Shown here one piece after another: positions 15,301 to 27,200 of a DNA stretch of 64,000 bases. This DNA is from Dirofilaria immitis (taxonomy: Eukaryota > Nematoda > Chromadorea > Rhabditida > Onchocercidae), in contig JAKNDB010000013.1 in assembly GCA_024305405.1 (NCBI GenBank), positions 124,001-188,000 on the forward strand, read 5' to 3'. Under the pieces are notes generated by a model. That model ran no database searches. It was given only the letters and a program-made list of their open reading frames with translations, and was not told where the DNA came from. Both the position numbers and the translations under genes were made by a program. Each line of letters opens with the position of its first letter. Position 1 is the stretch's first letter.

Positions 15301-18300
15301 AATTAAGAAATGAAATAATACAAAGCTTGAAGTATTATAATTATTAAAGATATTTTTAATAAAGTAATTAATAATTTATGATAAGAGATTATCATATATG
15401 ATAATTGAGAAATGTAATAACATAAAGTTGAAATATCTTAACCACTAAATGTATTTTTAATGGAATAAATTCTATTTTGCCGAGAAAAATATTCGAAATT
15501 ATTTACATCTTCTCTTCTGTTAGTATAATGAAAAATGTAAATGAGAAGAGGAAAAATAATGAAAAAATGAAAAATTAATGAAATAAAAAATGGAATTCAT
15601 TTGAAAAGAAAAAGTAAAGAATTGATGGAAAAGAGAAGAAAAAGGCCCAAGAAAAGGGTTAAAAAGAAAGAGAAAATAATTTTATGATAAGCTTATATTT
15701 TGCTGATATAATCTATCGTATTTTAATTATATTTTGATATATTTCTTCAATTTATTATCAATTTTTGTTTAAATTTAATATTACAAATTTATGAAATTTC
15801 AGTATTAAAATAAATGAATTAATGAATGGATTAATTAATTACAGCTGTACGAGCAAAATATGTCTTATCAGAAGTGATGCATCAGCTATCTTAGTTCAAT
15901 TTCGTACCAAACAAATCAATCATTATCAATCAGATAGTGGTTTTTCCGCTAAATTTGTTATCTTACCTTTATCATCAGGTAAGTAACACTTTTTCTCCCT
16001 TTCTCTCTCTCTCTTTCTCTCCCTTTCCCTGTCTCTCTTTCATTCGATGAAAAATTCCATATCACTTGTCGTTTAATTTTTTTAAGTTATATCGGTAATT
16101 TTTAAATTCAATAAAATTTTTATAAAATTTTATTGAATTTGATATAATTCATGAAATCTCAGCATTAAAGTTAATCAGTTAATTAATTAATTAATTAATT
16201 TGAGTCAATTAATTAATTAAAATTAATTAATCAATTAATAAACAATTATATTGTGTAATCAAATAAATATTAAAGTTAAATAATACCAATTTTTTCCTTC
16301 TCTTTCAATAACTTTCTTATACTAAATGCTTGACAATTTAATTAATCAAAATTTATCAATTAATTTATCAATTAAACTATTAAATAATTTTATCATCCAA
16401 TAATTAGCAAGTTTGATTTAAAAAAAGTTATTAATTAATAAATTGATTAAATCAGTAAAATTGAATTGGTAAATTGAAAGACAGTTAAGTTTGTATTAGT
16501 TTATGGCATTATTATTTCGGCACAAAACAAAGATTATATTGGAAATTGTGATTTATTGATTAGAAATGAATATCAAATATTAAATTACACCCATTCTTAT
16601 TTAACTTATCATTGAAATTATATTTTTCATTTGCACAATAAGAGTGATAATGACAAGTTTAACACATTGATCACCGCAAATAATTTAACTTATCATTGAA
16701 ATTATATTTTTCATTTGCACAATAAGAGTGATAATGACAAGTTTGACACATTGATCACCGCAAATAATTTAACTTATCATTGAAATTATATTTTTCATTT
16801 GCACAATAAGAGTGATAATGACAAGTCTGACACATTTATCATCGCAAATAACTATCCCTTTTATAAAAAAAAACAACGAAATTCATTTCTACTTAATAAT
16901 AATTTTTATTTCCTTTTTGAAATTAAAATTAATCGTTTATTATATGAAATTTCATTGTTAAAATTCGGAAAAATTACAGTCAAAGATAATTAAATTAATA
17001 AATTAACATTTACTAATTTAATTACTAATTTCCAATATGTAAATTAACATTTACTAATTTAATTACTAATTTCCAATATGTAAATTAACATTTACTAATT
17101 TATTACTAATTTCCAATATGTAAATTAACATTTATTAATTTAATTACTAATTTCCAATATGTTAATATTTTCGCTTGTTTTTCATTTTTATTAATGTTAA
17201 AATGAAAAGGAAAATAATTTGTTTTTTTATTAAATTTTCTATTCGAAAATGTAATGAATTTAAATGGCAAAAACTTTCTAATAAAAATTTAAAATTTGAT
17301 ATTTAGTACTTAGCAATTTTATACGTAGCACCAATCCTCCGATACCTATTATATTCAATAATGCCAAAATTTTTTCTAAAAACTTAGTTTTAAACTAACT
17401 TTTTAGCTAATTAATGTTTAGAAAAAAATCTAAAAAAATTGCTTATCTATCAATTCGTTTCTTAAATTAATTCATTTTAATATTTTTTAAAAGTTAATTT
17501 AACGATTAATTTCATTACTGTAATCCATTGCTAATTAATTATTTTATATTTTCTCTTCATAAATTTTAAGGTAAATTAATTAAAAATTATTGAATAAAAT
17601 CAGGTGGTTTATTGATTGATTGATAAAATCTTTCAGATAAAATCAATATTTTTTTATCACTGATTAATACACAATCATATATGTAATAATTTTTAAAAAA
17701 TAAAAAGATAAAAGCTATTATTTGAAATTAACAAAATATTCATTTAAATGAATGAATTAAATTTCGGTCGATTTGTTGATCGTTTGATATGTTAGATCAA
17801 ACGATCAACAAACTTTAAAATTAAATTAATTTAATTTAAAAATAGCCATAAGATATTACGAATTGATATATAATAAAAAGAAATGATGATATGATATTTT
17901 ATAAAATCAGCATTAATCATATCAACGAATTGATTGAATTCAATCAAATAATTCAAATATGTTGACGTCATAAGCTTTTTCCCATGATACTAATGGATTT
18001 CCGGGAGAAAAACATTTTTGCTATTCTGATATTTAATTTACTAAAAAAAAAAAAAAAAAGTCGAGAAAAGATATCCGGAAGGGAATTTTCTTCTTTTCTT
18101 TTTTCCTTGTTATTCTAATGCTAAATTGAAAAAAAAAAAAAAGAAAAACAGAAAAATAGATTTCCGGAATTTGTTATTCTAAAAATGCTAACTTAACAAA
18201 TGCATTAAAATGAATATTCAAAATTTATTCGTCGAATGTTAAAACTAAAATTAAGCAAAAATTATTTGACATTTAATGATAAATGATAATTTGTTAAAAA

Positions 18301-18589
18301 TTAATTGATAACAACAACAAATGAAAATGTTTCGCTTTCAAAATTTTCTTTAATATTTCATCGATTTTCAAATTGCTTAATTTCTCTTTTTTTTCCCAAA
18401 TCGATTGGATTAGTTTTTGTTTTTGTTTTGTTTTGTTTTTTAAAAAAATTTTGAGAAACAAAAAAAGGCAATTATATTTTTTCATATTTTATTTAATATT
18501 TGTTTTTTTTTTTTTTGCGAATTATTCAAATTGCTTTTTCTTTGCTTAATTTTATAAATAATTTTAAAAATATAAAATATATTATCCAT

Positions 18590-18622
<33 letters not shown>

Positions 18623-18787
18623 TTTTAATAAAATATTTTTTTCATCCTTCTTTTCTTTCATGCTACTTTTAATTTGTTTTCTCTTATTTTTGTTTATTTT
18701 TTATTTAGTAATTTCAATCATCTTCGTAAAATTCTTTTCGTCTAAATTTTAGAGAGTAAAAATTGAATAAATTAGATAATCGTTTTC

Positions 18788-18818
<31 letters not shown>

Positions 18819-21800
18819 GTTTTTGATAGTAAAATAAAAAGAAAGAAATATTTCTTTAATATATAATAAATTTAATATGAAATAAATAATTAGTAAACAA
18901 AACAAATTAATAAAATTTGTTTATTTTTACTAATTATTTATGCAAAAAGTTTTTCATTTTTTAAATTAATAAATTTTTAATTAATTTTATTATTTATGAA
19001 TTAATTTAATCAAATATAAAAATAACATATACATATACTTCATAAAGCTCATAAATTATATGAAATTAGTTAGGATGATAGAAAAAAGAAACGAAAAATT
19101 CATCGAGAAAAAAAAAAAGAGGCGCAGAAAGAATATGGAAGTAGCATACTGATAATTCTACACAAAACTTATCACCACATTTATGTACAAAATTTATCAG
19201 CACATTTATGTATAAAACTTATCAGCACACTAATAATCAGTATATGGGAAGTCAAAATTTGTATGCGTAGGTGTGTAGATTTAGACATTTTTGTTATCAT
19301 TTGTAATAATTGATAACGAAATGAAACGGAACAAATTTATCATTTGATAATCAATAAATTGCTATTTAATTTGTTTATCATTAATAGTTCTTATAATTTA
19401 TTAGATAGTAAAATTCTAAATGCATACATAAAGTACATCTCACCTACGCCCACATATACATTCACACCCACGCAACATTTATCCGCCCACACACATACAT
19501 TCATACACCCCCTTTTCCATGTGTATATTTATGCACTGATTTTGAATTTATGTGAACATAGCTGCTACTACTACTGATGCTTCCAACCGCTTGTTATGTT
19601 TGCTTTTATCAAATCTCTCTTTTCCGCATTTCTACAAGCTTGTTCCGGACTATCATCCGTAATCAAATTTGTTCCGGACTATCATCCGTAATCAAATTTG
19701 TTCCGGACTATCATCCGTAATCAAATTTGTTCCGGACTATCATCCGTAATCAAATTTGTTCCGACTATCATCCGTAATCAAATTTGTTCCGGACTATCAT
19801 CCGTAATCAAATTTGTTCCGGACTATCATCCGTAATCAAATTTGTTCCGGACTATCATCCGTAATCAAATTTGTTCCGGACTATCATCCGTAATCGTTTT
19901 TGGCGATAATTCCGGGATGATTTTTGATAATAATTCCGGGATAATTTTTGATAATAATTCCGGGATAATCTTTGATAATAATTCCGGGATAATTTCTATC
20001 GAGAATTTTGGGATAATTTTTAATAATAATAATTCCGAAATGAAATCTAATGATGATTGCGGAAAATTTTAATAATAATTTCAAGATAATTCTAATGATA
20101 ATTTTGGAATAATTTTTAAATGTTTAAAATTTTAAGCATAATTAATCTCATCTATTTTATATGTTTGTTTAATAATAAAATTGCTAATTGTTATTTAAAA
20201 AATTAAAAAAAAATTATTACTAAAATTTTTCCGATAAAAAATTATCACTATGAATTATTTTTATGAAAAAAAGTTTATTGCTTTTTAATAATTTTGAAGA
20301 AAAAAATTTTTACTAAATTAATTAAAAATTAAATAATAAATTGTAAAATTGATTAAATCATTTATGCTTAAGAAAATGTTCAATCTTAAAAATATATTTC
20401 CCAATTTCAATTTTAATTATTAATAATATGCCATAAATTGTATACTGATATTAAGTATATATCAGTTTTTATATGATATATTAATTAACTAAAAATAATA
20501 ATTAATCGATTTGATATTAAGTATATATCAGTTTTTATATGATATATTAATTAACTAAAATAATATTTAATCAATTTTGCTTAGCGTCAATAATGAAAAA
20601 ATTTCAAAAATAAAAGAATTACAATTCGATTTTTTATAATTTGCATATTTTCTATTTTTAAATTTAATTGGAAATATAAAATTTTTTCAGATAATTTAAA
20701 TAATTATAATTGCCAGGAAGAATATGAGTAATAGAATAATGAAATTATAAAAATTTATATAAACAATCGCATAATTTTCTTTTTTTTGATAAATATAACT
20801 TAATGATAATGATTAGTGATAGATAATCAGATAGGAAAATATCAGTAGTATAGGTGAATTAATTTTGCATAATGACGAAAATATTAGTGATATCTATGTT
20901 TAACAAATATTTGTAATTAATCGTAATAGTTATTATTATTATTATTAGTAATATTTCTCTATAATTTTAATTTTCACTTTAATCAATATTTATCATTTTA
21001 TCAAATGATACTGTTTACAGATCGAAGTGGCGCTGTGATAGTTGCTATTTGGATACTTCTAATATCATTTGCCGCTATACTTATCATTTTTGTTATTATC
21101 ATCTATTTATATTGCATGAAGAAGAAATTATTATTTTCGCAACTTCTAACAATTCTTAGGAGTAAAAGTATGTTAATTAATTATGCTTATATAATTTATA
21201 TTATCAAATTATTTAAGCAAATTTTGGAATATTATATTTTTGATTTGATTGAAAACTATAAAATTTTTAATTAATATTTTAATTAATATTTAGAAATGAT
21301 TTATGATTGTTTAGTTATCGCATTATTTATAATTATGTAATATTTTTTATTAATTATCATTATCAATAATTTTCTATGATTTAGTAATATGAAATTAAAT
21401 TAGATTAAAATTCAATTAACATTTCAAATATATATACAAATGGTAAATAAAATAGATTGGTTTTTTTTCTTTCAATATCTTATTATTTAAGATTATAAAT
21501 TTGAAAATTAAAAATTTAGAATGGAAGTAAAAATAATCATAAAACGAAATTAAATAAACATGGATACTTTTAGTATGAAACAAATTTCCCTCATCCTATC
21601 TTCTTCAATGTTATTATCATTATTATTATCATTGTTATTATGAACATCAGTGATTATCATTATCAAATATTACTTTTCATTACCTAACTAATATATATTG
21701 CCATCTAATAGTATCAAAAAAATACCATGATAAAATATCTAAGCGAGAAATTAGGAAACAAATGAAATCAATCACTAATTTTGATTTCAACTAAAAATAT

Positions 21801-22550
21801 GATAATTTAATTTTTATCATAATTTTCTATTTATCAATTATCTCTTTTGTTTACTGTCATTATTATCATTATGATCACTATTATTATCATTATCATAGAT
21901 CAATTCTTGTTTTTATCATTTTTATTTCGAAAAAAAATGAAAAAATGATATAGGAAAATGGAAATTAATGCAATCAATTAATTAGTTCTAATTTTTCGCA
22001 TTCTAATTAGATCGCAAGAATGGATCAGAATCAAAGGAGCGAAAAATAACTTTACCAAATGGTACATTAATAACTTTAGCATATAGGCCAGGAGGACAAC
22101 ATGGTAATGGTATAACTTCAACACAACTTAATACAGTACAACGTATGCCAACAATTCTCGAAGAAACCGAAGTTTGAATTTTAAATTTTATATTTAATTT
22201 TGATTAATCATTTTTGTTTATCACTTTATTACAATTATCATTAAATGAAATGATATAATTAAGAAAAATTATCATATTTTAATTATTTTTTTCCATAATA
22301 AATCATAAATTTATTGAAATTTTGCTAAAAATTAAAATTATAAATTATTTTCTATGAACTAATTCCTATTATTAAGCAATAATTTTGATATTAAACTTAG
22401 AAGCAGTTATTTAAAAAAATTCTATCAAAATACTATCTATCATAAAATCAGTATGAAGATAATTTTTTTTTTTTTTAGAATGATAATGAATCACGAGCAT
22501 CAAATCGAGAATTAAGTGGAACATATGCAGTAACTCAGCATATATCATGA
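9341..22550 (+). CDS. Single-pass membrane protein with one extracellular CUB domain
   Basis: Recognised exons are 9341-9762, 10616 to about 10670, 15845-15978, 21021-21167, 22011-22171 and 22479-22550. Phases match at 9762/10616 and at all junctions from 15845 on. Exon 1 has a serine-rich stretch, then the CUB start (ACGKRHIILDSKHPEYVINF). Exon 2 opens with the second CUB cysteine (CQWLITTDPYHSI). The exon at 15845 carries the last CUB cysteine and the closing GFSAKFVI strand. The exon at 21021 is a membrane helix (GAVIVAIWILLISFAAILII) followed by CMKKK, which predicts a cytoplasmic tail of about 90 residues ending TYAVTQHIS. CUB domains bind proteins at the cell surface; LEV-10 and SOL proteins cluster receptors, but orthology to them is not shown. 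The middle of the CUB domain (third cysteine) is missing: no donor in exon 2 is in phase with 15845, so at least one exon in 10671-15844 was not found. No clear signal peptide is seen, so a 5' exon may also be missing. Confidence 0.75.
9433..9520 (+). repeat. TCA/ATC microsatellite inside exon 1, encoding polyserine
   Basis: Near-pure TCA triplets, with a few CCA, AGA, ACA and TCG, give a run of about 25 mostly serine residues in the CUB protein frame. Length variation in threes would change the polyserine length without a frameshift. The real start codon might lie downstream of this run, which would make it untranslated. Confidence 0.8.
11180..11263. repeat. AAC/AAT trinucleotide microsatellite (intron)
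   Basis: A run of AACAAC and AATAAC triplets in the large intron of the CUB gene. No function is apparent. Confidence 0.85.
12113..12350. repeat. AT-rich tandem repeat, 53-59 bp, four copies
   Basis: The unit contains TTAATAAATAAGTATTAATA, then GAAATATATTTATTAAA and a TA run. GTATTAATAG recurs at 12161, 12220, 12277 and 12330. The shrinking spacing is due to the variable TA dinucleotide run, so expansion occurs at two levels. Confidence 0.85.
12620..13150. repeat. Intronic minisatellite, 32-36 bp, about 16 copies
   Basis: The core is TGTAAATATAATAATAATGA followed by TTTATATCTA. Two subfamilies are visible: an AATAATGATTT type at 12620-12900 and an ATACCAACGATTT type at 12950-13100. It lies in the large CUB-gene intron. 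Confidence 0.85.
16601..16850. repeat. 84-bp tandem repeat, three copies (intron)
   Basis: Copies begin at 16601, 16685 and 16769 with TTAACTTATCATTGAAATTA. They continue through TTTGCACAATAAGAGTGATA and ATGACAAGT to CGCAAATAA. They are almost identical, indicating a recent duplication. Confidence 0.9.
17000..17161. repeat. 41-bp tandem repeat, four copies (intron)
   Basis: The unit is AAATTAACATTTACTAATTT followed by AATTACTAATTTCCAATATGT, at 17000, 17041, 17082 and 17122, with a one-base deletion in one copy. It begins about 150 bp after the 84-bp array. Confidence 0.9.
18594..18621. repeat. TTCT tetranucleotide microsatellite
   Basis: About seven TTTC/TTCT units lie in an intronic T-rich tract. 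A CT dinucleotide run follows at 18788-18820. Confidence 0.85.
19641..19895. repeat. 29-bp tandem array, nine copies
   Basis: The unit is TGTTCCGGACTATCATCCGT followed by AATCAAATT, starting at 19641 and recurring every 29 bp (28 once, where a G is lost near 19760). Copies are otherwise essentially identical. It is richer in G+C than the surrounding intron. The last copy breaks off into a second, unrelated short repeat. Confidence 0.93.
19900..20110. repeat. 24-bp tandem repeat, about eight decaying copies
   Basis: The unit is AATTCCGGGATAATTTTTGA followed by TAAT. It starts at the edge of the 29-bp array and becomes less regular to the right. The period is a multiple of three, so both strands show repeated peptides such as GIIFDNNS. 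These are not taken as genes. Confidence 0.88.
20447..20578. repeat. 66-bp tandem duplication
   Basis: Two nearly identical copies, at 20447 and 20513, begin GATATTAAGTATATATCAGT and run through TTAATTAACTAAAA. Confidence 0.85.
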
Positions 22551-24265
22551 TTATAGCATAGTATTTTTCAAATTTTAATATTATTAAAATTCGATAAAGC
22601 TTAACTGATAAGAAATTATCAGCAGATCGAATACAACGAATTATTAGCGATATCGTAAAAGTTCATCTTTGTTGTTTATTTGCTATTATTGTTTTTGTTT
22701 TTCGCCAATTTTTAACTTTTAATCTTTTATCATTTGCCAAATATCAACTAGTATGATGAAAAACTTTTATATTCGGATAAATTAGCCAATGAAATCCATC
22801 GTAAATAAGTTCAAGAGAATTACGATAGCATTTAGAATAAATTATAATATATTTATAAAATGATGCCGAAGAATACGCATTTCGAAGTATTCTTCAAAAT
22901 GTCCTTTAATAAATTTTATTTCTTTACTTTAGAAAAAAAATGCATAAATTATTGATATCAATCAATAATTGCTTTAAAATAATATAGTTTATGATAACGA
23001 ATAATATCAATGCATTATATCATTTATTGCAATACTTTTTATCTGATCAGTAAGATTTAATAAGCTTTTAATGAATTTTAAACCGAAAAGCAGATTGTAT
23101 TCCCAATAAAAAATCTTGAAGATCGTAAAAATGTAGTCCCACATTCTTTTTATCACATCCTATCTATCAGATACGAGATATCGTTGTAAAATTGGATTTT
23201 TGAGATAAATGATTATCAAAATTTGAGTAAAATAAAACAATTCGTTATAAATAGATCTTTATCGATTACAATATTTATCCCAAATTTATAAATTTATGTT
23301 GTTATATAAATTATATAACTGCTTCTGGTTTATATGAAATCATCCATCCGTTATTTTGGCTCATAATTTTGCCTTTATTACTTTTTCTGATTTATTGTTT
23401 TTTTCGCAAAATCTACTAGCACAATCTCATTCCCCTACTTTTTTTTCTAATGACATTTGAATCAAAAATTGGAATATGAGAAATATGAACAAATATAGGA
23501 TAACTTTCGAAACCAAGCAATCTAACATGTTTCCCTTAAAAGTTTGATCTTAACATCAGATACTTTTTGTAACGCTTATATGATTCTGCATTACTTTTGC
23601 TTTTTCAATGTTTGAACTGCATTTTTATATGATTTTTGTAATTCATATGTGCATACCGAATTTTAGAAACTCAAAGAAGAATATATTGTATATATGTATA
23701 TACCTATCAACAACGTATAACTTTATTGTATTGAAGATGCGAAGATACAATAGATATGCAAATAACCTTTTTTGATAAATAACAAAAGAGTAATGACATT
23801 TAAAACAAAAAGTAAAACATGTCAATAAAATTCAAGAGAACGTAGTGTGACTACGACAACAAAATCTGCAGCACTCAGTATAGTTAGTTTACAACCAGTA
23901 CTATTTGAGTTCTTATGCAGTATTCTCGATGCCATCGAGTTGACAGCTCCATGGGAATGAGGTCTTCATTTTCATATTTTTTTCTGAAGACCAGCGAAAT
24001 GTAGATATTTCCATATATCGTTTAACGATATGATATGTCCAATTAAAATCAGCTGTGCAGACGATATGTGAGAGAATTTGAAGCTGAAAACAATCAATTC
24101 TGATTACGTTCAATCGGAATACTATACAAAGTTTGTTGAAAGTCCATGGAACTTAAGATTATATTAAAAATGACAGGTAAATTAAATGCGAAAAAAGATG
24201 CAAGGACAAAAAAAAGTAAAGATTGATAATTTTCATGAAACAACAATTAATGACTTCACCACAAG
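22551..24265. other. Intergenic space between convergent genes
   Basis: This lies between the stop of the CUB gene (+) and the stop of the ASB3-like gene (-), so it should hold both 3' UTRs and polyadenylation sites. AT content is lower than upstream. One exon-like block on the minus strand, about 23913-24085, follows a TTTTCAG acceptor and is open in one frame for 56 codons. I recognise no domain in it and leave it unassigned. Confidence 0.5.
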
Positions 24266-27200
24266 CTAAATGGGGAGCAATTCTTTTGGAATCGGCTGAA
24301 AAGTCATGTAGTCTCTCATGGACTTTGGAATAGGAAGATCATCCACAAATCGACCATACAAGAGCTTTGATGTCCGAAAACACTTTCGCACAGCAAGACG
24401 ACATAAATGTAAGAGTTCTGGAACCTGCAATACAAAAAATTTAAACATATGGAACATTGTCACTGTTTATTATTTTAGGAAATAACTCATACATTACCTT
24501 TGGCTCGGCACCGATAACTTCGCTCACTTCATTGCAGCAATTTGGAATACCAGGCGAAAAAAGTAACAATAATTTCATCAGTTTATCAACATCCGTAACA
24601 TATGTTGTTTGCATAACATCATACATCAATGAATAGCCGTTGTTGCATCTGCACCAGTTCTAAAATGGAAAAATGGAAAATGTCACCAATCACAAACATT
24701 CCCTATAATGAATTTGATCATGTTGAAATACGCTACACGATAGTTTTCTGTTCACAACTATTATTGTTTACATAAATTCTGCTAACTAATCAAAAGAGAT
24801 ACTCAGTCATAAAACATCCGGACCTAGCAAGAAAGAGATATAATCATATGCTTAATTTCATGAGATACTGAAAGTAATAACTAATAGCGAAATTAGCGGA
24901 AATCGAAATCAAGCTTATAAAGTACAGGGTAACTCGATGATTTACTTACTTTCAAAGCTGGATCCAAACCACAGCGCAAAAGTAAAAGTAGCTGTCGCCG
25001 ATTACAGGTGCCCAAGGCACTAACCAGTGCATCTGGCACGTCACATGTTCGCTCAATACTAAAAAACTCATGAAATTTAGCCAAAAAAATTTCTCGAAAT
25101 AATAAGGCGGATTGTTTTTTCCTGAATTATGTAATGTTTATTTTGATCTAAAAGAAATATAATTAAAATACGTACAATTAGCGCAAATGAGGAGAGGAAA
25201 AAGAATAAGGCTTCTTTTGTATTCCTAACAATTTCAGTTTGTTCCTTGTTAAATCGTAAATTATATTTGAAAAAATTCAAGGTTTCATAACTTCACACTC
25301 TCAACTTCAGTATTCAGGATAGCAATAATTTTGTTACCTTTCAATTTAGTATTAAATAGATCCATTACCTCATAGCATTGATGTCAACATCATTCTCCAA
25401 AAATTTGTATAAGATAACGGGATCGATGCGATTTCGAAATGAAAACAAAAATGGTGAGAAGCAATTCTTAACATATGTCATCTAAACAAAAACATAACGA
25501 CAGGCGTATATTAGTTGAAAATTTCAAATTAAAACAAACAAAAATACTAAGGAATTAAGATTTCAGAAAAATGATAAAATGTCATTCTCATTTCAATTAC
25601 ACAATGAAGTAACGATGAAATGCATAAATTAAAATCACTCTAATTTCTCTTTATATTAATTGAAAAAGCCCACTTTGGCGCCAGCTTTAAGAAGTCTTTC
25701 GACAACTGATGCATATCCTTTCCGAACGGCTTCACGTAATGGCGTATGATATCGACGCGAAAATAATGGCCGCAAATATGGAATGATCATGCCAAGTGGT
25801 TCACACGAGCTCATTGGGATCTAAAAAGCTGGCTTTTGCAATATTTATAATATTTCATCATATAACTTTTTTTTGAAAATTGAAAGTTTTTCCGTGCTAT
25901 ATAACCATAACTGCATCAACTATAATCTTCTGCAACTTTCAGAAATCTTTTAATGGGAAAATTCCGCCTATAAATAAATATGAAACTGAATACTGTTGTA
26001 TATTTTAAGTAAAATATCGAGAAATTTAAACTTCAGTCGAAAAACCGGCATCAAGTAATAAACAAATAGATTCGTATGATCCACTATATGCAGCTGCTGA
26101 TACTGGATCGACCTGAATGTATCAATAAAACAATTAAACTCTGTAAAGTATTAAAAGAACATAGACAATTACAGGTGTATCATCACTATCATCAATAAGT
26201 TTACTTAATTCGTTTCATGATGTCTTCTGTTAGTTTCGGATGAGGGATTAAATTTCAGAGCACTAAATTTAATTCAATAAAACTAAACCAGTGTTATGCT
26301 ACCATTTTATCTTTAAGAAATAAGTGAAGGAACATCTTGAATTAAAAATAAACGGAATGATCCAGAGAACCAACTCTGCCTGCTCTTTCAGTTACTATGA
26401 AATTCTTATTTTTAAAAAGAAATCAAGAAAAAGGCATATCTAATCTAACCTCTGTTTCCTTTAACATGTCCTTATTCACATGAGGTATAAGTAGTTCCAC
26501 ACACTTAGGGTGATTGTTTAGAGCAGCCACAGCAATTGCATGTATCCGACTACCGTCATCCCCCAAACCGGATGCTGTGTTATGTTACAATCCGCTCCGT
26601 GATTTATCAATAATAGAAGAATCTATAAAAATTCGTTAACATTTTTAATATAATTATAATGTCTTACAGATAATTACATCGAACTTAGTTAACTGATCAA
26701 ATTGGCCAATTTTATAGTTAAAACTGTTTGCAATGTATTTCTTAAGTTATTGAAAAATCCAGCTCCTGATAAATCACTTAAAAACTTACATCCGCAAATC
26801 CAGCATCAGCAGCAGCCATAACACAAGTTAATCCACTCTCCACTGATATATCAGCCAGTTCAGCTGCCCTATCTAAATTAAAGTTAAAATATTAACAAAC
26901 ATATAAATATACATATTGTTAATAAGTGAATTATGTTGTTAGGAAGTCGAATAATAAATTATGTTTTGAATTCAACTCGAATTTTGAGCTTAACCTAAAT
27001 ATTAAAATATATCACCACATATCCCACTAGTTGTAAAACATCACTAATAGTTAAAATGATGACCAAAAGGAATAAAAAGTTAATCAACTTAATTTTTGAA
27101 AGCATTTTCTAATATTTGGAAAAAACTGCGGAAGCAATCCTACCTCCGGCTATTTTTAGAAGCAATTTTACACCAGGATAAAAATCTTCTTGCACGGCAA

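Noticed and set aside
19842..20084. Overlapping open frames on both strands (GIIFDNNS and PGIIIKNY repeats)
   Set aside because: Both arise from the same 24-bp repeat, with no conserved sequence outside it.
23913..24113. 66-codon minus-strand frame downstream of the ASB3-like stop
   Set aside because: It has an acceptor-like 5' edge but no recognisable domain. Other frames across the same block are also partly open, so the choice of frame is arbitrary.
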